A DNA stretch of 10,519 nt from Clostridiales bacterium (GTDB taxonomy: Bacteria; Bacillota; Clostridia; Oscillospirales; QAMX01). Both the position numbers and the translations under genes were made by a program. A model generated the notes under the pieces. The model saw nothing but the letters and a program-made list of their open reading frames with translations, searched no databases and had not been told where the DNA came from. Positions 6,792-10,519 of this stretch are shown here, in pieces (the first letter of the stretch is position 1; each line of letters begins with the position of its first letter). The DNA is taken from assembly GCA_016285815.1 (NCBI GenBank), contig JAEERN010000189.1, positions 1 to 10,519 on the forward strand, in the 5' to 3' direction.

Positions 6792-6809
6792 GCCCTTTTG
6801 CGATACAAT
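6780..6809 (+). promoter_or_regulatory. sigma-A promoter of the ParA-like ATPase gene
   Basis: A consensus -35 box TTGACA (6780-6785) and a -10 box TACAAT (6804-6809) are separated by 18 nt. The start should fall near 6816, giving a leader of about 80 nt. It is divergent from the oxidoreductase promoter, with about 97 nt between the two -35 boxes. Confidence 0.8.
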
Positions 6810-6897
6810 GGTGCCGTGAGACCGGCGCGGCGGCCGCCGGGCCCCTCCTTCTCCCCTTTTGCGGGAAAAACGCTTGGATGCGAACCGGAGAGAACCT

Positions 6898-7578
6898 ATG
6901 GAACGAGCTGAGATCCTGATCCTGGCCGGCTGTTACGGCAGCGGCAAGACCACCCTGGCCCTCAATCTGGCGCTGTCGCGCCGCGCCGAGGGCCGCGCCG
7001 TCACGGCGGTGGACCTGGACGTGATCAACCCCTATTTTCGCATGACGGACGGGGCCGGCGTGCTGCGGGCCGCGGGCGTCGACTGTCTGTTTTCGGAATT
7101 CGTCAACACCAACGTGGACCTGCCCCAGCATTTTCCCCAGCTGCGCACGCTGCTGGCCGAGCCCCCGGCGGGAAGCACCGTCGTGGTGGACGTGGGCGGC
7201 GACGAGACCGGCGCCGTGGCGCTGGGACAGTACGCGGCCCTGCTCACGGCCGCCGGCGCGAAGACCTGGCTGGTGCTGAACCGGTTCCGCCCCTTCGTCG
7301 GCAACCCCGCCGAGGCCCGCGAGAGCGTGCGGGAGGTGGAGACCGCTGCGCGGATGCCCTTTTCCGGGCTGGTGGCCAACCCCAATCTGGGCCGGGAGAC
7401 CACGGCCGGGACCATCCTCTCCTCCGTTCCGTACTACGAGGAGATGAGCCGCACGCTGGACCTGCCCGTGCTGTTCACACCGGTGCGGGAGGACCTGATC
7501 GGCGAGGTGGACGGGCGCCTGCCGTGGCCCGTGATCCCGATCCGCCGCTTTGCCAAGCCCGGCTGGGACATCGAATAG
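6898..7578 (+). CDS. ParA/MinD-like P-loop ATPase (CobQ/CobB/MinD/ParA nucleotide-binding type)
   Basis: A 226-aa SIMIBI-class P-loop ATPase. Walker A is GCYGSGKT at 11-18, a switch/A'-like segment is VDLDVINPYFRM at 38-49, and the Walker B region is VVVDVGGDETGAVALGQY at about 95-112. The first-Lys deviant form of Walker A (KGGxGKT) of true ParA/MinD is absent. It therefore resembles the group annotated only as ATP-binding proteins with GHYGSGKT and DLDxVNPYFR motifs, rather than a chromosome or plasmid partition ATPase; no parB or parS is near. The ATG at 6898 follows GGAGAGAA at 6887-6894. The gene is divergent from the ferredoxin-oxidoreductase operon, which may hint at a role in assembling or controlling that enzyme, but the function is unknown. 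It is monocistronic, with its own promoter and terminator. Confidence 0.85.
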   Translation: MERAEILILAGCYGSGKTTLALNLALSRRAEGRAVTAVDLDVINPYFRMTDGAGVLRAAGVDCLFSEFVNTNVDLPQHFPQLRTLLAEPPAGSTVVVDVGGDETGAVALGQYAALLTAAGAKTWLVLNRFRPFVGNPAEARESVREVETAARMPFSGLVANPNLGRETTAGTILSSVPYYEEMSRTLDLPVLFTPVREDLIGEVDGRLPWPVIPIRRFAKPGWDIE

Positions 7579-7609
7579 ACCGCCGTTTTCCCCTCTTGAC
7601 GCGATTCGA

Positions 7610-7647
7610 GCCGCGGTGCGAGGAAGCCCTCGCGCCGCGGCCCTTTT
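7610..7647 (+). terminator. Intrinsic terminator after the ParA-like gene
   Basis: A 14-bp stem (7610-7623 with 7628-7641, one G-U pair at 7617/7634) with the 4-nt loop AAGC is followed by CCTTTT. It begins 31 nt after the stop codon. The minus-strand side lacks a T tract, so it is unlikely to stop the convergent serine acetyltransferase transcript efficiently. Confidence 0.8.
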
Positions 7648-7667
7648 GTATCCGCACGTTTCTTTTC

Positions 7668-8540
7668 CTATCCCCGCGTTCTGACCTGGGTGTTCCCGCC
7701 GCCGTAGGTCACGAAGCTGCCCGCTGGGACGGAACTTGTGAGCCACACGTTGCCGCCGATGACGCAGTCGTCCCCGATGACGGTCCCGCCGCCGAGGATC
7801 GTCGCCCCGGCATAGATGACCACCCGGTTCCCGATGTCCGGATGCCGCTTGATCCCCTTGACCGGATTGCCGTTTTCGTCCAGCTGGAAGCTCCGCGCGC
7901 CCAGCGTCACCCCCTGATAGAGCTTGACGTGTTCGCCGATGGTGCAGGTCTCGCCGATGACGACGCCGGTGCCATGGTCGATGAAGAACCACGGGCCGAT
8001 GGACGCGCCGGGGTGGATGTCGATCCCCGTCAGCTGGTGGGCGTGTTCCGTCATCATCCGCGGCAGCAGCGGGACCTTCAGCTCGTAGAGCCGGTGGGCC
8101 AGACGGTAGATGCTGACCGCCTCAAAGGTCGGATAGGCCAGCATGATCTCTTTTTCGCTAACCGCGGCCGGGTCGCCCTCATAGGCGGCGCGGATGTCCG
8201 TCTTGAGCAGCCCGGCAACGGCCGCCAGCCCGTCGACGTAGGCGCAGACCAGCCCGTCGGTCTCGTCCGCCCGCTCCGGGGGCAGAACGTCCCGCACCAG
8301 CTCGCGCAGCAGCCGCGCCGCCCCCTGCAGATGGGCGCCGATACAGTCGGACAGCGTGTTCCCGCTGCAGCCCTCCGGGCTGAAGATCTCCGGATACAGC
8401 GCCGAGCGCAGGAGCCCGATCAGCTCGACGACCTGGCGCTTCATGCCCGGCCGGTCCACGGCCGCGCGCGGGATCGAGCGGTTGATATCGGCCAGCTCTT
8501 CCGCCGTCCGGCGGATGCTCTCAGAAAAATCGCAGTTCAA
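7668..8540 (-). CDS. epsC: Serine O-acetyltransferase, EpsC type
   Basis: A 290-aa acetyltransferase that converts L-serine and acetyl-CoA to O-acetylserine, the first step of cysteine synthesis. A helical N-terminal domain (about 1-155) is followed by a left-handed beta-helix with hexapeptide repeats. Active-site residues by alignment with CysE are D174 (GIDIHPGA) and H189 (IDHGTGVVIGETC); LYQGVTLGARS and KRHPDIGNRVVIYAGA follow as expected. The C-terminal GGNVWLTSSVP form, in place of the CysE ending, points to the EpsC subfamily common in Clostridia and some other anaerobes. The start is TTG at 8540, supported by GAGGGAGGA 6 nt upstream; the first downstream Met (residue 33) would remove conserved helix. 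It lies 158 nt after the PHP gene, with a structured gap between. The name epsC is a family label; cysE would also be used. Confidence 0.93.
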   Translation of the reverse strand: MNCDFSESIRRTAEELADINRSIPRAAVDRPGMKRQVVELIGLLRSALYPEIFSPEGCSGNTLSDCIGAHLQGAARLLRELVRDVLPPERADETDGLVCAYVDGLAAVAGLLKTDIRAAYEGDPAAVSEKEIMLAYPTFEAVSIYRLAHRLYELKVPLLPRMMTEHAHQLTGIDIHPGASIGPWFFIDHGTGVVIGETCTIGEHVKLYQGVTLGARSFQLDENGNPVKGIKRHPDIGNRVVIYAGATILGGGTVIGDDCVIGGNVWLTSSVPAGSFVTYGGGNTQVRTRG

Positions 8541-8546
8541 AGTCGG

Positions 8547-8555
8547 TCCTCCCTC
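8547..8555 (-). promoter_or_regulatory. Shine-Dalgarno site fixing a TTG start for the serine acetyltransferase
   Basis: GAGGGAGGA on the minus strand lies 6 nt before the TTG at 8540. It directly abuts the T7 tract at 8556-8562, so the ribosome site lies at the end of the candidate attenuator. Confidence 0.75.
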
Positions 8556-8596
8556 AAAAAAACAGACGCGTCAGCCGGGCCTTGTCCCGGCGCGCG
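8556..8596 (-). terminator. Terminator-like hairpin with T7 tract before the serine acetyltransferase gene
   Basis: On the minus strand GCCGGG (8586-8591) pairs with CCCGGC (8574-8579) around a 6-nt loop. An outer CGCG/CGCG pair (8593-8596 with 8567-8570) extends it across a small internal loop. TCTG and seven Ts (8556-8562) follow. It could end the PHP transcript or act as an attenuator for the acetyltransferase. The imperfect stem keeps confidence moderate. Confidence 0.5.
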
Positions 8597-8611
8597 GACG
8601 GGCCCCGTCCG
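8595..8611. repeat. 17-bp perfect palindrome in the serine acetyltransferase leader
   Basis: The arms CGGACGGG (8595-8602) and CCCGTCCG (8604-8611) surround a single central base. In RNA it would fold as a 7-bp stem with a 3-nt loop. It shares bases 8595-8596 with the outer stem of the adjacent terminator-like hairpin, so the two structures partly compete. It may be an operator or an RNA switch element; no function is shown. Confidence 0.5.
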
Positions 8612-8698
8612 ACGGCGCCCGCCCCGCGGTCCTTTTCCCTTCGGCGGCCCGGTCCCGGTATACCGCAGCGCGCCGTCTTTTGCGATCGCCCCGGACCG

Positions 8699-9451
8699 TC
8701 AGCCGACGACGGCCTTCAGCCGCCGGGCCAGCCCCCGGGTGTCCAGCTCTTCCAGACTGTGCGCGTCCGTGCCCAGACAAAAGTGGACGCCGACCTCGCG
8801 GCCCACGCGGAAAAAGCGCGCGCCGAACTCCGGATACGCGAAAAAGGTCCGCGTGTGGATCTCCCAGCTGCACCGGGCCCGTTCGCCCTTTTCCATCACG
8901 TCGCCCAGCTCGTTGTCCGTCATGGCGCGAAGGGTCGCGTGCTTCTGCGCCTCGTCAAACCCTGGGATCTTGTACGGTGCAAAGGGGTGGGCGATGTTGT
9001 CGGCCCGGTCCGTCTCGAACAGGGCGTTCAGCACGGCCAGATTCTGCTCGGCATAGCCCCGCGGGCTCCGGTCCTCCGGCTGGTCCCACACGTCGAGATG
9101 ATAGTGGATGTGGGAATAGCTGGCGAAATCCAGCGCCTTGTCGACGAAGTACGGCTCGCCGTACTTCCCCACCCCGTAGGCGGACAGCTCCGCGCCGATC
9201 AGCACGCGCACCGGCGTCTCGATCCGCCCCAGCTCTTCCTTCAGCATCCGGAAGTTGGCATAGGTGTCGATGTCGTCGCCCGGATCCGAGTGGTCGGTGA
9301 TCGCCAGCGTCTTCAGGCCGGCCTCTTCCGCCTTTTTCACCATGGCCGCCAGCGTCATCTCCCGCCTGGAATAGGTCGAGCAGACCGAGTGGGTGTGCAT
9401 GTTGTGCCTGACGAGCTCGTCCAGATCATAGGTGCGTTCCAGCGCGAACAT
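8699..9451 (-). CDS. PHP-domain metal-dependent hydrolase (phosphoesterase/phosphatase)
   Basis: A 250-aa PHP-superfamily protein, a metal-dependent phosphoesterase fold. The four typical motifs are present: NMHTHS at 17-22 (H19, H21), ITDHSDP at 51-57 (D53, H54), GAE at 86-88 (E88), and GTDAHS at 227-232 (D229, H231). Further metal-ligand candidates are H114/H116 in YSHIHYH and H155 in NIAHPF. The length fits stand-alone PHP phosphatases such as HisK-type histidinol phosphatases or nucleoside-phosphate 3'-phosphatases; no his genes are nearby, so the substrate is open. The ATG at 9451 has GGAGGG at 9457-9462. It is transcribed from a promoter at 9540-9568 and precedes the serine acetyltransferase on the same strand, but no functional link is evident. 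Confidence 0.9.
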   Translation of the reverse strand: MFALERTYDLDELVRHNMHTHSVCSTYSRREMTLAAMVKKAEEAGLKTLAITDHSDPGDDIDTYANFRMLKEELGRIETPVRVLIGAELSAYGVGKYGEPYFVDKALDFASYSHIHYHLDVWDQPEDRSPRGYAEQNLAVLNALFETDRADNIAHPFAPYKIPGFDEAQKHATLRAMTDNELGDVMEKGERARCSWEIHTRTFFAYPEFGARFFRVGREVGVHFCLGTDAHSLEELDTRGLARRLKAVVG

Positions 9452-9477
9452 ATCCGCCCTCCGTGCTTTTCGCGTCT

Positions 9478-9494
9478 CCGGCGCGCCGCGCCGG
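9478..9494 (-). repeat. GC hairpin in the PHP gene leader
   Basis: CCGGCGC (9478-9484) and GCGCCGG (9488-9494) form a perfect 7-bp stem with a 3-nt loop, ending 15 nt upstream of the PHP ribosome site (9457-9462) in the transcribed leader. It is not followed by a T tract, so it is not a terminator; it could affect translation or be incidental in GC-rich DNA. Confidence 0.4.
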
Positions 9495-9539
9495 TCTCTC
9501 CCGGCCCGATCTTCGTTTTCCGCCCGCCGTCGTTTTTAT

Positions 9540-9568
9540 AGTATACCACACCGCCCCTCCGATTGCAA
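9540..9568 (-). promoter_or_regulatory. sigma-A promoter of the PHP gene
   Basis: On the minus strand the -10 box is TATACT (9540-9545) and the -35 box is TTGCAA (9563-9568), with a 17-nt spacer. Transcription should begin near 9533, giving a leader of about 80 nt to the ATG at 9451. Confidence 0.72.
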
Positions 9569-9589
9569 TCCGCGCCGGCGGGCCCCGCG

Positions 9590-9624
9590 AAAAAAACGCG
9601 GCGCGGTCCGTTTATTTCGCGCCG
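9590..9624 (-). terminator. Minus-facing terminator-like hairpin upstream of the surface-protein gene
   Basis: CGGCGCG (9599-9605) and CGCGCCG (9618-9624) form a 7-bp stem with a 12-nt loop. On the minus strand it is followed by CG and a run of seven Ts (9590-9596). No minus-strand gene is visible upstream of it. It may stop antisense transcripts from entering the PHP promoter, or it may be a 5' leader hairpin of the plus-strand gene. Confidence 0.45.
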
Positions 9625-9675
9625 TTTCTGCAAACGCTACCGGACAGAGAGACCATCTGGAAAGGAGCCGTATCC

Positions 9676-10519
9676 ATGAAACGATCCCGCAACGGCGTCA
9701 GTCCCTTTTTCGCCGTTCTCGCCTTTACCCTTGCCGCGGCGGCGCTTTTCGCCGCGGTCGCCCCCGTCCTGGCAGACAACGCCGCCGGCCGCATGAAGGA
9801 CTTTGCCAAGTCCGCCGCCCCCGGCGAGACCGTCCGCTTCTCGCTGGAGGACCTGCGCCGCAACACCGTCACAGGAGACGCGCCCACCGAGCTTTTGGTG
9901 GCGGGCCTTCCCGCCCCGGACGTCGGCGCGCTGATGCTGGGCCGCCAGCCCCTTTCAGAGGGCAGCGTCATCCCTGCCGCCGCGCTGGACGAGATGGCCT
10001 TTGTGCCCGCCGCCGGCGGCGCTTTCCGCACCGAGCTCTGCTTTCTGCCCCTCTGGGGCGGAGCGTCCTTCGACGCCGCCGGCGAGCCGCTGACGGTGAC
10101 GATCCGCTTTTCCGACCAGCCGGACTATCCCCCCGAGGCGGCGGCGCTGACGCTGGAGACCTACCGCGACATGCCCATCGCCGTGACGCTGGCCGCCTAT
10201 GACCGGGAAAGCGCCGCCCTCACCTACGACCTGATTGCCTTCACCGGCAGCGGCGAGCTGAAGCTGGAAAACGGCGCGCTGATCTACACGCCCGCCCCCG
10301 GCAAGACCGGAACCGCCAGCTTCACGTACTACGCCCGCGACGGCGCGGGCAACACCTCCGACCCGGCTCTGGCGACGATCCTGGTCCGCCGCCCGCCCTC
10401 CGGCGCCGCGGCCTACGCCGACCTGTCGGATCCCACCTCGGCGTGTGCGGCCGCAAGGCTGGCCGACGCGGGCGTGTTCACCGGCGAACAGCTGGGCGGG
10501 GTGCGCCTCATCGGCGCCG
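9676..10519 (+). CDS. Secreted surface protein with Ig/cadherin-like segments and a probable SLH domain (truncated by window edge)
   Basis: 281 codons are visible and the frame is still open at the window edge. A signal peptide is clear: MKRSR, then a hydrophobic core (about 11-32), with probable cleavage at PVLA|DN after residue 33. Residues about 45-145 (APGETVRFSLEDL...) and 151-243 look like two tandem beta-sandwich segments. The second has the TLETYRDMP...LTYDLIAFTGSGEL...YTPAPGKTGTASFTYYARDG pattern of Big_9/cadherin-like bacterial Ig domains. From 247 (YADLSDPTSACAAARLADAG) the sequence resembles the start of an S-layer homology domain, which anchors proteins to the cell-wall polymer. 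The start is well placed: AAAGGAG at 9661-9667, 8 nt before the ATG. No good promoter is recognisable in the 224-nt gap upstream. The substrate or partner is unknown. Confidence 0.85.
   Translation, partial: MKRSRNGVSPFFAVLAFTLAAAALFAAVAPVLADNAAGRMKDFAKSAAPGETVRFSLEDLRRNTVTGDAPTELLVAGLPAPDVGALMLGRQPLSEGSVIPAAALDEMAFVPAAGGAFRTELCFLPLWGGASFDAAGEPLTVTIRFSDQPDYPPEAAALTLETYRDMPIAVTLAAYDRESAALTYDLIAFTGSGELKLENGALIYTPAPGKTGTASFTYYARDGAGNTSDPALATILVRRPPSGAAAYADLSDPTSACAAARLADAGVFTGEQLGGVRLIGA

Noticed and set aside
6859..6897. TTG at 6859 as an upstream start for the ParA-like ATPase
   Set aside because: There is no Shine-Dalgarno before it, and the extra 13 residues do not resemble the family; the ATG at 6898 has GGAGAGAA just upstream and places Walker A about 10 residues in, as usual.
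8600..8640. T-box riboswitch before the serine acetyltransferase gene (an ACCGCG stretch is present on the minus strand)
   Set aside because: Only the 6-base ACCGCG part of the T-box motif is seen. The preceding GGGTGG is absent, the 158-nt gap is short for a full T-box leader, and no Stem I with a specifier loop could be recognised.
8657..8664. GGTATACC as a possible -10 box for the serine acetyltransferase or the facing strand
   Set aside because: It matches TATAAT at only four of six positions and neither strand has a recognisable -35 box at 16-18 nt.
1..10519. CRISPR arrays, insertion sequences, integrase or toxin-antitoxin genes, tRNA or rRNA
   Set aside because: No regularly spaced repeats, transposase motifs, terminal inverted repeats or cloverleaf-like sequences were recognised, and nearly all the window is explained by ordinary genes.

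Overview
The window is GC-rich (mid-60s percent by eye) and densely coded, with Gram-positive style signals: strong Shine-Dalgarno sites, sigma-A promoters (two with an extended -10) and intrinsic terminators. A 2-oxoacid:ferredoxin oxidoreductase operon, an EpsC-type serine acetyltransferase and a secreted protein that seems to carry an S-layer homology segment suggest a strictly anaerobic high-GC member of the class Clostridia (Bacillota), perhaps of the Oscillospiraceae type. The taxon is an inference; no rRNA is present. There is no sign of a mobile element, CRISPR array, tRNA or prophage, and base composition looks even throughout.

Layout: (1) 1-404, minus: the N-terminal part of a P2-type (Ca2+-ATPase-like) cation pump that runs off the left edge. 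(2) 521-3936, plus: an extended -10 promoter, then prfB (RF2, without the usual programmed frameshift), a hairpin, a comM/yifB AAA+ ATPase starting at TTG, and a small alpha/beta hydrolase, closed by a strong terminator that looks bidirectional. (3) 4036-6682, minus: a promoter followed by a four-gene operon, ferredoxin (delta), alpha (VorB/KorA type), beta (TPP) and gamma subunits of a 2-oxoacid:ferredoxin oxidoreductase, with translational coupling of alpha-beta and beta-gamma. (4) 6775-7647, plus: a ParA/MinD-like P-loop ATPase divergent from that operon, with a palindrome over its -35 box and its own terminator. (5) 7668-9568, minus: a promoter, a PHP-domain metal-dependent hydrolase, then a structured 158-nt gap and an EpsC-type serine O-acetyltransferase starting at TTG. 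(6) 9676-10519, plus: a secreted protein with Ig/cadherin-like segments and the start of a probable SLH domain, running off the right edge.

The genes are mostly housekeeping (translation termination, DNA processing, 2-oxoacid/ferredoxin metabolism, cysteine synthesis). I see no convincing new defence or mobile system. The points most worth a second look are the ParA-like ATPase divergent from the oxidoreductase operon with a palindrome on its promoter, the structured leader of the serine acetyltransferase, the missing RF2 frameshift, and a minus-facing terminator-like hairpin just upstream of the surface-protein gene.
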